Positions 46,275 through 58,320 of a stretch of 64,000 bases of DNA are shown here, one piece after another; position 1 is the first letter of the stretch, and every line of letters begins with the position of its first letter. The notes under the pieces are model-generated. The model searched no databases. It was not told where the DNA came from and saw only the letters and a program-made list of their open reading frames with translations. The stretch covers positions 2,418,001 to 2,482,000 of the forward strand of contig JARCOQ010000002.1 in NCBI GenBank assembly GCA_029207755.1, given 5' to 3'. Made by a program: the position numbers and the translations under genes. The stretch is from Chamaea fasciata. Lineage: Eukaryota; Chordata; Aves; Passeriformes; Sylviidae.

Positions 46275-49200
46275 TCAACATCTATCTCTCCATTCATCTT
46301 GCTGTTTTATTTGTGTCCCTGCCTAAGAAGTTAACAAAGTTCCTGCATTTTCTCCTGTGGCCCTATGCCCACAAAACCGTCTTCCTTAGAATTTTACACG
46401 GAAAAGAAATAAATCAAGTTTACTTGAACTAAGGCAACATTTTCCCTGGTGCTAATTGAAGGGAGAAGTAATAGGGCTGCGGCTTCTTTTTGGTACAGCA
46501 GTAGATTAAGTTATTCTTGCTGATATCTCGAGTCCAGGGAAAGCCTGTGTGTTCGCTGGGGGCCGGTGCAGCATACTGAGGTGGAGTTTGACACTTGCAT
46601 TAATGCTCTGAGCTAACTTTGCACTGAGCTAACCCTGGGACAAATCACGCATTTTTTAAAAAAACCCTTTCTTTTATATCCAAGCCATGAGCAGCCAGTT
46701 GCTCTAGGAGGATGCTGTGGGAGATGTGTCAAAAAAATCACTGAAGTCTATCTAGACAGTATCCATGGCCCCTCTTTTGTTTTCTCCATGCAAAAGCTAA
46801 TTAATCTCCTTTCCACCCATACACCCTAATGTGCGGGTTTACAATAGTTGGTCACTTGCTGAATGCATGAATTTTCATTTTTTGATGAAGCATTTAGAGT
46901 TGTCCTGGACAACATAAATTTGAATGGCCTAGAATCAGTGTAGAGCTGCCTGGCAACAGCAATTAGTATTTCATTCTGCAGTGGAATTAGTTACTTAACC
47001 TTCATTCTAACACAGAGAGATTTCTGCCATAGATAATCATATTATTCAGATGCCCTTTAATTTAATTCAAGGAAACCTCATGTATGCATAGGAACAAGCT
47101 AAGGGTGAAAGAATGGTCTCTTGGAACTTTCCCCACATGAGCACCTTGAAGAAAAAATTGGCTCAACTACTATTCTAGCTAATGGGTTTTGGTTTTGTGG
47201 GTTTGGGTTTATTTTTCATGAAAGGTATTAAGCTCTGGAGTTGGATTTAACTTTTCTGGTGGACACTGAAGTCTGACATGGGGGCTTTTCTGAGAAGTCT
47301 GAACTTCTGGTAAAGTGAATGTCTTGTTTTCATCCTCTCCTTTGCAGTGCTTTTATTCTTCAGTGTGTTAACTGTGTTTGGATTTTCTTGTCTGTACTAA
47401 GGATTTTTCATAATCGTGGTATGAACAACAACTGGTGATGGCTCCTAGGGGTACAGCCAAAAGTTTTGTTCTCATAAATGCAAACAAATATATAATAATT
47501 TACTTTAATTATTCCTGGCTATGAAGATTGCTACTCTTGTTAATGAAGAAATAACATAAAAGGGGAGCACTTTAGGGACGGGGAGGGTATTCATAAACTT
47601 TGTGAAGGAGCTGAAGTTTACACCAAACGATCTACTAATACATCAGTGAAGTTACCTCCAAAATTAATCTTCAGCAAAACTACAGTTTTGGTGACAGAAA
47701 ATTAAAATGAATGTTTTGATTGAGTATTATTAGTATTTACTGCATATTAGTATTTAACGTATAATGTGACTAATGTATACTCTCCCTAACTGATACCTGA
47801 GTTATATAATTTGAGGATGTCAAATTATAAAGAAACTGTCTTCTGAAGGAAGGATCTCTCACATCTGTCTTTTCCTCTAGCTTTTATTAAGCTGCTGTGA
47901 AAGACTGCAAACACCAAACCAGTGCAAGTGTGCCTTGGCATTGGGTGCTGTGATTGATGGCCCACTGTGAAAAGGAGCCCTGTGAAACTGCTGAATTAAG
48001 GATAGCTCCGTGCTCTTTCTCTTCAAATCGGAGAATATTGAAATGACTGAGCTCAAACGGCTCCTGTGTTTCTGAATTTGACTCAGCCCTTGAGCTTGCA
48101 GTCTCTTTGCAGATTCTGACTTCACAGCACAGTTGATGCTAATTATATTAGCTCAAGCATACACAGGAGTGCTGCCTGCAGTCACTGGAGCTCTGGCAAG
48201 GAAAGAGCTTCATCAGAAAAGGCATGTTTGGGTTTAGGTTAGTTGTGTGTAAAAATTATTTTGACAGGGGTCTGAATACAACAGGTAAAACTATTTTTGA
48301 GAGGTTTTCTGTCTATCTGGCAGTCCTGTGAGGTTCACTGAGTGCTGCAAGTTTCTAAGGGGGCTCTCTTCTCCTCTGCCATTTGTTGCTATAAGTCCCC
48401 CTGACCCCACATTTCTGCCTTGTTGCCCAACTTGTTTCTGTGTCAGCAAAACAACCCTCGACCATCAGCTGAGGAGTGCTGTGGGGGCACAAGGGATTCC
48501 ACCTCTCAGCCAGTGCCTGTGACAACAACCTGGACCTCAATGTGCAACTTTGCTTTATCAGCCTTGGGCTTTTTTTGCATCCATAGCAGTAAACAATAAA
48601 CCCTTCTTCAGCTAAGCAGATTTCTAGAGCTGTTTTTCCGGCCTTGGTGAGGTAAAAGTTCACTTATTATTTTCTGACCCTATGTACCTGTTGTTAAAAC
48701 TTGGGCAGGGGCAGGCTATGTAATGCTTAAAGCAGTTTTCTGGCTAATAATTGTTTAGGAATGGAAGTTTTGATTCAGGATTCATAAACAAAACGGGTTT
48801 GTCCTGGCTACCAAAAAGACTTGTCTTGTTAGATGGAATCAGGTTGGTTATGCAGAGGGGAAAAAAGAACATTTCCCTTTGTGCTCATCATCTCTAGAGA
48901 TACTTGGAGATGTCATTATCAGTAAGCACTACTGGGGTTTGACCAGTTCAAGGAATATATTGCTGGGATGGGTAATATTGAGTAGCTGATAGGTTACTGT
49001 TCCATGGAATGCTCTTAGCCCACCTCCTGGATTCCTCTTCCTCCAGCTCTTGTCCCTTTGCCCTTTTTAGTTCATCTTGTCGGAAATGAGGAATGACTGC
49101 ACTTGGTTTAGTTTGTGGCAAACAAGAAAGGCAGCGTACATCTGAACTTGAATTTTAGGTCACCATAACATTTCTTAACTTTGAGGATTTTCTGTTTCAC

Positions 49201-50753
49201 GAACTGGACACCTTTGTTGAAGGGAATAAAGGGAGAGGGCTTCACACCGAGCAGGGACTGATATCATTGGAGAACAATGCTCTCTACAAACCACATATTG
49301 TACAGGCAGGCACAAAATGAGCTTTCATGCAGGGTTCTGTCAGTGTCACTCAGCTCTGCCTGAATGGACAGAGCTCGTGTGATTTATCTTCCATTCATCA
49401 GTCAATACCCAGTACCTTTTCAGCAGTGATGGATAAGATCTCTTGCTAAATATACTGCTGCTGCCTGCTGAGTATTGTTGAGCCTGAAAACTGAACGGGA
49501 CAGGCAAAGCTGAATCTATCTCGTACACGGAGCTGCAGGTTAGGAAAGTTACAGGAGGTTTCTGAGCAGCTCAGAAAAGCACCTGATTAATTTTGGATTC
49601 TGCAGGTGGGAGAGTTTGACTATCCTTTTTGTATTATATATTTGTGTTTTAGCTGGTGTCTGTGTAAGGAGGATGAATCTGGGCTTCAAAGCTGTTCTGA
49701 TTTCCTAAACCCTTCCAAAGCTGCTGTATTTGCAGGACACTCAACATACACAGTGTAGCCCTTAATATTTTCATATTTCAGGATATTGAGATGTTTTAAA
49801 ATGTTTTATGTACTTTGTGTGTAAACGGAGGCAGACAGATGTATTTTACAGCAGTGCCCCTTGCCCCAGCACGGGGATGCTCAGCAAGCCACTCAGGCTT
49901 CACTCCTTCACATCACCTGGCCTCTGAAATACAGCACCCTGTGCTTTTTAAACTCAAGGCACAAAACAAAGGCCCCCACCGCTTCAGAGCAACCAATTTA
50001 TCTCACACACTTGGGGCCTCCGGAGTGCAATATAGGGGAAGTGGAAAGACCTGTGGGCAGAAACTTTTCTCTCTCCTTTTAAAGGAGGCCCTGTACTCCT
50101 ATTTTTGGGGTGAGGTCATGTATCTTTACATGACAGTAGGATTATGATCGAAATAAGAATGTTCTGAGCAACGCAAGCAACTTTTTAGACACAGGGCAGG
50201 GCATGCCAATGGAAACATGTCAGAGGGTTGAGGCAAATGCACAAAAAATCGTTTCTAGCTCAACTCTGGTGCCTCTTACTTGCATCTTGAGCAATAGTGA
50301 CTATGTCAATTATTTAAATAGAGGGAATGATATTTCTATGGGGGGAAATAGCAGTTCAGTTTGGAAGAAATAAGGAATTTAATAGGTGTATCCTCTGCTG
50401 AGGGACTTGATAGCCTCAGGACACTAAGAAGGGTGGCAAAGGCAAAGCCACATCCCTGCAGAAACTTCACCTTGACCTGATTGTCAGTGCCTCTGAAACA
50501 TCATCTTTCCCAAACAGCCTAGGGTTGTATTCCTTAATGGTGTGCCTGAGTTGGTTTTGCTGTTCATTAATAATGCCAACATTCAAGCGCTTCCCCGTCA
50601 CCAAAAACTGTGGACAGAGGCTGGTGAGTTTAGAGTTGACTGCTTGTTCCACATCAGTTAATATATTTAAGAACCAAAGCCCATGCAGAAGAAACCCCCA
50701 GGGAATGTGAGTAAAGAGATCAAACTGTGTTCTGGGTGAATCTTTCCCTTGGC

Positions 50754-50755
50754 TT

Positions 50756-50779
<24 letters not shown>
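50754..50779 (+). repeat. Poly-T tract (T26)
   Basis: An uninterrupted T run followed by CCAG, so it also forms a strong polypyrimidine tract on the plus strand. Confidence 0.95.
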
Positions 50780-50783
<4 letters not shown>

Positions 50784-50786
<3 letters not shown>

Positions 50787-50826
50787 ACTTGAAGAACGGT
50801 GTCAGCAGTCTGCTAAGAATTTCAAG
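50784..50826 (+). other. Exon-like 43-base segment
   Basis: The T26 tract plus CCAG gives a textbook acceptor. The following 43 bases read in one frame as KLEERCQQSAKNFK before an AAG/GTAGTC donor-like site (GT at 50827). The composition is protein-like, but no family is recognised and the donor is weak. A chance match beside a homopolymer is the more likely reading. Confidence 0.18.
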
Positions 50827-51297
50827 GTAGTCAGTAGAATGTGCTTTGAACACAATTTTTTAAGGTACATAAATGATCTGAGAAACTCAGATTCATGGGC
50901 TATAGGTATTTATTGCCAATTTTAAGAGTTCATTTCCAGCATTTTATCACAGGACATTGGACACTGAAGTAACTCTAATAACCTCTTGTAAGGAAAAAGA
51001 AGGGAGAAAGGTTTAAAAAATTTCTGCTGACAGTAATGTCTGTTTCAGATACTTAAATATAATGATGCCAGTAGGTGCTGCTTCAATATTGCCAGCTACA
51101 GTCATTTTGGAAGATGTTCTTTTGTTTCAGGAAGATCATAAGTATGGTGACATGTGATATATTTAGTGCAAATGAGTACTTAAAGAAGCAGCTGTTAAAA
51201 GATTAAACAGTCACATAAAAACTTCTTATGGTTTTATAGAAATTAAAGCTGTCTCCAGGTAATCTAATTTTATATACATTTCTTGTTCAATTTTTTT

Positions 51298-51300
<3 letters not shown>

Positions 51301-51329
<29 letters not shown>
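51301..51329 (+). repeat. Poly-T tract (T29)
   Basis: An uninterrupted T run followed by AG, preceded by a shorter T7 run. Frames across it on either strand (51283-51537, 51270-51641) get their phenylalanine or lysine runs from it. Confidence 0.95.
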
Positions 51330-51331
<2 letters not shown>

Positions 51332-51360
51332 CTTGGAAAATCAGCCAGAAATGTTTAAAG
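51332..51360 (+). other. Exon-like 29-base segment
   Basis: The T29-AG acceptor is followed by 29 bases and a consensus donor (AAAG/GTAAGA, GT at 51361). One frame reads LENQPEMFK and another is also open. Reading on from the 43-base candidate upstream in its open phase meets a stop, so the two do not form a coding pair. A non-coding exon or chance remains possible. Confidence 0.18.
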
Positions 51361-54300
51361 GTAAGAAAGAGGTTTCTTGCCAGAATAGTAAGATTTTCTG
51401 CTTCAGGTCTTTTCTTGTCACTGACTAGGTGGAAGGCAGCCAAACCCCACATTCTGTTTGGTCTTTCTCCTGGGCTTAGGGCAGATTGTGATCTCTTCAT
51501 CAGCTCTTTATATGGACGAAAAGGAGGCCTCAGATAAGAGAGAGCCACTGGTGGCACTGTCAGGATTGTTTTTAACCCATGTTTTTGTCTAAATCGTGTT
51601 GTAGAAAAATGCCATGTGTGATAATCTTCTGCTCCAGCCAACTTACCTTCAGAGAGCCTGTCTGATGAGGGTTTAAATAGCCTGAGTTTTTAAAGCCTGA
51701 ACATCTTGGGCTGAGCTTCCCAGAGAAAAATTCCCCGAGTCTTCCTGAATTTCTACCGTTTGTCAGAGTCTCTACAGCTTTCCAGGTGGGCAGGAGGGAC
51801 TTCTCAGTGCTTGTTCATGTTGACCACCTTGAGGGTAAATCTCATTTGAAAAATTCAGAATTTTGATTCCGTGCGGAAAGTGGATAAGATGTGTTAGTTA
51901 GGCATATCATGATGCCCAAATGGAATTTGAAGTTTATTGGATGTGTTTCGATGTTTGGAGCTGCCGAGCCACATAGTTCTAAACCAACAAAATACAAAGA
52001 AAAAAAAAACCCCAAAAAACAACAACAAAAAAGAGGGGATGGCTATTTTTACCTGCTTCCCCAAGGGATAACAACGCTGTAAATCTGTGTAGGATATTTC
52101 AATCAAAGTGGGACCATCACCCACATCCCCTCCTATGCAGGGCACTTTAGTAGACGGATGACTTTCATGGGCTTAATATTTGAATCTAAAAGGTATTTTG
52201 TACATTATATTTTTATGCTTTTTGCCTTCATGGATGCAGAAAAGGGTTCTATCTGGTTTTTTGGGTTTTTTATTGTGGGTTTGGGGTTTTTTTCCACTCT
52301 GGATTATCCATCTGCTTAATTGGATGAGGGTTGTGCATGTTGTTTCAGTGAGTTAATTTCTGGAGCATTAATTATTTGATAAGCCCTAATGAGGATTTAG
52401 GCTTGAAGACTCCCATAAATTTGAATATTAAAAGTTTAATAAAATAAATCCAAAAAGTTAGCTTTTCTCTTTTTTTGACAGCTTTGGCAAGAAGGTGGGT
52501 AATTAAGAGGGAAGCACTCCACGCCATTTGCATGAGAATAGAGTAGACAGAAAGAAGGATGGCATATTTGTCCTCTGCCTTCAGAAATTAAAATCTCAGG
52601 GAAGGGAGATTGCCTGGCTATTGAAGCCACCTCTTGGATCTGATTTCCCAAATTACCCCAGCGTAAATGAGAGGACAAATCTGTCCTAATTCCCTGGGCC
52701 TCTTGGGTGCTGCCCACCCCATCTTTTGAATTGCTCCAATCCCAGCCATATTCCTGGCAGACTCCTGCTGAGGCTGGCCAGGAACCTGCACAGGGCTAAA
52801 TAAATAGCCACGTCCCAGCTTATTCCAGAGTGTTTCAAGATGAATCGCTGCACCTTTATTTTTTGTGGCCTCGGTCCTGCTGGAATCCTTGTCAGGATTT
52901 CCATGAATGTGCTTTAAACTGAGATGACAAAGACTTGGGTAGGAGACTTATTCCCTTTAGGTCTGCTGTAGGCAGAAGTTTGCAGACTGTTTGCAATCAT
53001 TTCCCTTTGAAGTTCTGGGCTCTTTTTGCTGAAATGGGGAGAAACAACAATTGCAGGACTGCACGTTGCCATAATGAGCTCTGCCAAATATTTTAGAGAA
53101 ATTGGGCCAAAACCTGAAAGTTTAAGGAGGGTTCAGTTTTGCAGCAGTGTGAGTTTGTAAATAAAGTTTTATTTCATGGTGTTTTCCTGTTTAGATAAGT
53201 GTTAACAGTTTCAAGGCTCCTTGGAATGAACAGCTGTGTTGGAACCACTCCAGCAATTAAACTCTTCAGAGTAGCTCCTATGCCTTGATATTGAAATGGT
53301 TTTATTTGGAACACGGCACAAAAACATTATTATTTAGTGGCACGGAAGTTCCACACTTTAACTTGAAGTAAATACCTGCCATTCAGGTGGTACATTCTCA
53401 GCTGTGTTTTTAAATGAATTAACACAGTGTTCAAGGTTTCTTCTCATTGATTTTATTGTGTTGTGTGTTTTCATGTGGGTCACCATCCCAATTAACCGTG
53501 GAGAGGCTCAGAAGGAATAGGTGATAACACTGAATCTTTGCAGATGGGCATAGCTGAGGAGTTGCCTGATTTATTTCTGTTTCCTGGCAATTGATGATAA
53601 CTTTCCAAAACCAGAAAATCGCAGTATTAATCACAAAGGTACTGCCATGGGATTTTTTTTCCAAAAAAGAAGTTTGTAGAGCCACAAGTTTCACTGTCCA
53701 TGTTAATCCTTCATTTATTTTAGTTGGTCTTACCCATTTTAAAGTTTGGTGCACAAGATGATTTACAAGGGGTACAGGTTTGTCCTTAAACATCCAAACT
53801 CTCAAATAATGGGTCAAAAAGAGAGAAATGAAGGAATTCTTTCTTCTCGAAGACATAGGTTGTCTTTGCACTGCTTTTATATTTTTATGTGATGGAAAAT
53901 TGAATTTGACCTCCATGAAAATAGCTGCCCTGTAAGTGTTACTGGGTTTGGATATGACCTTACAGAATACCATTAGCACCCTCTCTGTTAATTGTTTCTC
54001 AGCTATTCTGTTGGTTTTAATTTTTCTCTCTTCTGAGTTTCTACTTGCTCCAAGGAAGCCACTAAAACTGGATTACGAAGTAAGGAGTTTTTACAGACCC
54101 CTTACACTATAGAAATGGCTGGCATGAAGTGGTCATGCCAAGGAGTCATGAGAAAAGAGTTGTTCAATGTCTTTTCCAATGCACTTGCTGAAACTTTGAG
54201 TGTTCTAACCTAACAACTGAACTTTTATGAGGATTTTTGCTAGTACAAGAACAATGCAAACTTCTGTCTGAAGATGGTTGTGAAAAGGTTCATTACAGAA

Positions 54301-54369
54301 AAGCCCAAGACATCCTTTCAGGGGATGTGCACTTGCTGACCTGGTTTCTCTTGCTGTTCTGGCTGTGAG

Positions 54370-54640
54370 GTTTGGAAGAAGATGATCACAGACACGGGGA
54401 AAATGAACTCGACATGCAAGTGTCTCTAATGTTTATTGGGCATATCTGTTTATAATCTTTTCACTTTTGAGGTTTATGTTGCTCGGGAAAATATCACAAT
54501 CACGTCAATAGCAATTGTACATTTGGAGCACCGCACAACTCTGCTTTTAATCATGAAGTAATTGCAAGAAATAAACATTTATAAGTAAGCTTGGAGGGAT
54601 TTCTCTATCATTGATATGCCTTTTGATGTATCTGACCTCC
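54370..54640. promoter_or_regulatory. Weak candidate conserved element
   Basis: Repeat-free sequence has CpG-bearing words (ACACGGGG, GCTCGGGAAAATATCAC, AATCACGTCAATAGC, AGCACCGCACAAC) followed by TTTAATCATGAAGTAATTGC. No coding signal was recognised. The call rests on texture only. Confidence 0.27.
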
Positions 54641-57600
54641 CTTAGGAAGAAAATATCTGAGTCTCCCTTGTTATGTTCCATCTATTATGACTAATTTCTG
54701 CTGTTTGAGGTCAGCATCCACACTGCTTATTCAAAAGCTTTGGTGTTTTGGCAGCAAAAGCTGGACTATCTTTGGAAGTTCAAATCTCGGCCACCAACTC
54801 ACCAGCCTAAGCTGTATGGGATTCTGTGCAATGTTCAATTTTCAGCAGGAACAAGACTGCGAAAGGCCTCAGTTTTCCTTCCCCTCACAGCTTTTTGGAG
54901 GGTCTCATAACCACTTCTCAGATTTTGGGCTTTAGTTTAAGCTTACCTCCAGCTGCTGTTCTTGTGAAACAGTGCAAGTCAGGAGAACACTCTGAAATTT
55001 TATTTAGAACATCATCTTTCAATACTCAGGTGCTCGTACACACCGTATCAATCTCTGACCACTCAGGTTTTTACAAATACCAATCTTTCTAATCAGTTTA
55101 TGGTTCCAGCACATTGACACCTTCTCTTCTTCCTCTATTTAAACATCATCTACTGATGTGTCCACATATATATTTACCCATTTTGTTAGAGTATGATGTA
55201 TGGAAGACAAAATCTCCTTTCAGTTTAAGAAATATGAGACCATCAAGAGTCTAACCCCCTCCTTATGTGCAGTGATTCTGAAGGGAGGAAAGTCTTGTTT
55301 TGAGGGACCAATGTACTCAGAGGTCAAGACTTGGCTCCATCTGCTTGTGGAGCTTCATTACAAAATCAAGGAAGTGCTATGCTCACCTTTTAAATGTTAA
55401 TTAAAAAGGGCAATAAGAATATTTCACAAATATCACCCTTGAAGCTCACCATCAAATGTAAATATTTTTGGAAAAAAAAATTTCCGCGAAAAAGAAGTTT
55501 CTACCATGGAAACATTTTTTTTTTTAAATTATAAATTTCAATTTCCTCCAATCAGATTTAACTTTAATAGTTATATTTGGATGGAGTACGCAGTGCTCAG
55601 AAGTCTGCAGAGACAGCTACTGGTTCTCTAGTCACTACTTTGATTTTCAGCAAGAATTTGATCCAAGTCATTCAGGGGTGCATTGTTTTCCCTGCCGTGC
55701 TCCGTTCTGAAAGTACAGTTTCCCTCACTCCATTGATAACAATGAAGCATGTGGAAGGAAAGGCCTGTGGAGTAGAAAAGATTTCATTAATCATGAATCA
55801 TTACATTTGTCAGTTGGCAAAGGGAGACTTCCTCATTTATCCCTTGAATGAAATTAGGTCTGGCCTAGCTGCAGTTAGAAATTCTAAATTACCTTGGCAT
55901 CTCTCTGTTGCTGTTTATATGTGCACCATAAAATGGCAGATGGCATTTTATTAATAGCAGATGAGCTGAGCCTTTCAAGCTACTTTTTTTTTCCCTGAGA
56001 TTTGGTTTCTTTGAATTTGAATTGACACCTACCTACATAATTTCGTGGTCCTTCTGTACAATTTTCTTATTTTAAAAAAATAATAAACGTCTAATGTGGT
56101 TTTAACTGCACCTGCCACTCTCCTCCCACATCTGAGATGGCTAAGAAAATACATCATAAAGATGAAGCTTGAAGAATCCATAGTTTTTAACCTCCTGCAT
56201 ATTTTCTTTTCCTTCTGGAGCTAGCTGAAAGCAGGAAGAAACTGACTTGGTACACAAATTCTGATTTTTATTGTAGATCTAAACTTAAACACTAACTTGG
56301 TCAAAGCATTGCAAAATACAACTGATGTTTCCAGTTCTGGTTGTTCTCTTTGGCAAACCTGAATGTCAACCAAAATAAACACATGGAGGGAATCTTATAT
56401 CCATATTATTCGTTTTCTTCTTATTTTTTTTTCTCTCTTGCTTAATATGCACACAGCAGACACTTCCAAAGGAACAGGCCATGCATACAAAAAATATACA
56501 TTAGTTTTGAGTGACAACCACTTAGGATTTACTCACTGGAGAGACTGCCAGTAGTCATAAAGAGTCACACCCATTAGATGAAGTCAAATCTGTCCCTGTG
56601 ACAGTCACATCAATACTGGAGAGGACAAATTCCCCCTCCCACAGACAGGTTATTGACACTAGAAGTTGTAGTGTCCTTTTTATTTCACAGCATATATTTG
56701 GAATGATTGAAAATCACTGATAATTGAAAATTTTAGATCCACTATAGATGTTCCCAATTCTACCCGGATCCGGAAGGTCTCTATGTTGTACGAGTGAGAA
56801 AATGATTTTGAGTTGATTTTTTCAAATTTCCAATCTCATACTGCTTTGAAAAATGAAGAGAAGCTCTGCAAATATATTTTTCTATTTTTCCCTTGCTATT
56901 CCTGTACCAGCTTAGATAGAACTTGCCTGTTCCAAGACTCAAAAAATCAGTAATTATCCCTCTTTGAGCTGAAGTCCTCTGTTCTATCCAAAGACCTGTA
57001 AAGGAAAAAAAAAAAACAAACCAACAATACTTAGGAGAAATTTATGAAGAAATTCTTGAAAAGGGGTAAACTTGGAAAGAAAAATGATTATAGTCTTTGG
57101 TTCAGCATATTAGAGCCTCAGAGGTATTATTTAGTGTGTGTTTATTAACGAAGATGGAGTTCAGGGCAGAATACATGTGGAAAACTATTGTGGCATTTGT
57201 CTGAGTCAAAACTGAGTGTGCAAAGTAACCAGGACGCTTTGGAAATGCTGTTCTTCTTTCTGGTAATATTTCCTAAAAATAAAAGGCATTTAAAGTCAGT
57301 GGATTCAAAGACTCCTAGGCCTTTATTGCGCTGGAGAAGAGCAAACCAATTTTATTTATCATTACATGGAGAAAGGACCCCGAACAGCCAGCACCTTTCA
57401 GAATGTTGCAATGAGATTTGCTTAATAAAACTCTTTTCTTCATTATCAATACTGTTTTTTCAGCTTTCTGTACCACAGAAAGAGGAGGGCCGGCCACCTC
57501 TGTCAAGTTTTGGATGACAGAATAATGAAGTAATGATTAAAATAATGAAGTCTGTAAGATATTTTCTTGTCTAACGGAAATCTTACATTAGTAAAGGAAT

Positions 57601-57719
57601 AGCCTTGACTGTGCTGGTCTTCCCTTCTAATATTGTTGGATCAACTAGTGTTGTATCATTGTTTTTCTGTTTTTATTATCATCATCATCATCTCATTTTC
57701 CTCTTGTGGGTGCAATCTA
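54641..57719. other. Non-coding, AT-rich stretch
   Basis: No gene is recognised; frames are at most 125 codons (55577-55954, plus) and unrecognised. It contains T11 near 55517, A12 at 57005-57016 and an (ATC)5 run near 57678-57692. Confidence 0.5.
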
Positions 57720-58320
57720 TTCCTATTAAGCGGCCCATTATTTTCAATTGATGTTTTATCGTACGCACACTGCTTTCATGGCTATCCACCAAACCTACAA
57801 GGTACCATTCTATATCCTAAAGTGCTTTAAATCATTGATTTTTTTCGGGTCATTAACAACCTAATAAGCAGACTATTTAACATTGATGCTAAATGTGAAT
57901 CGTCAATGACAGCAGCCAGTGGTATCCTGCTGACAAGTGATAATGTCATTTCGACGTGTCCTCAGAGCATGGTAATTACTGCTGTATTCACCAATGTATA
58001 CGGCTTGATGTTTACCTGATTTGAATATGAAAGGCTTCCTGCAAACTTCATACGTGCTCTCTGCATGCCCAATGCGCTGGATGAAACAGATTAGGCCTAA
58101 CAATCCGCAGAGAACAATTAACTCACGTCCCACTGACCTGGGGCCTTCTATTGTGGTCTCCAGACAGCACCAGCAAAATCACGGAAGGCAGAGTTGGGCT
58201 GCATTGTTAAAATGTTGCTCTGCATCCTCTGTCTCAAAGATGAAATTGATATTGAGCAGGAATGGCAAAAGAAATTGGGCAGTACCTAGATTGCAAGGTG
58301 ATCAATAACCCTTAAGTTAT
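57720..58320. promoter_or_regulatory. Strong candidate conserved non-coding block
   Basis: About 600 bases with no long homopolymer or repeat. CpGs are retained in AT-balanced words: TTTATCGTACGCACAC, GAATCGTCAATGACAGC, TTTCGACGTGTCC, TATACGGCTTGATG, CATACGTGCTC, CAATGCGCTGG and CAATCCGCAGAGAACAATTAA. TGGTAATTACTGC at about 57969 repeats a word also seen near 43746. An ACAATTAACTC word follows. The overlapping 76- and 95-codon frames are unrecognised. Texture strongly resembles deeply conserved vertebrate enhancers; this is inference. Confidence 0.43.

Larger units (their letters stand above)
43901..54369. other. Long non-coding stretch
   Basis: No gene is recognised across about 10 kb. Frames of 123-182 codons occur on the minus strand (50467-50853, 51270-51641, 53431-53979). 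The first two read through T tracts and carry lysine runs; none has a recognisable domain. Minor features annotated separately are a CR1-like scrap, an L2-like remnant, a tandem 13-mer, two T tracts and two exon-like segments. A second ATTTGCAT octamer lies at 52526-52533. Confidence 0.5.

Noticed and set aside
51543..51557. CTCF-like word around GCCACTGGTGGC
   Set aside because: It is a short palindrome, but its spacing is one base short of the CTCF core consensus.
50467..51641. Minus-strand frames of 128 and 123 codons
   Set aside because: Both contain lysine runs from poly-T tracts read in reverse; no domain was recognised.
53431..53979. 182-codon minus-strand open frame, the longest in the window
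   Set aside because: No recognisable domain, signal peptide or repeat, no supporting neighbour, and a length expected by chance in 64 kb.
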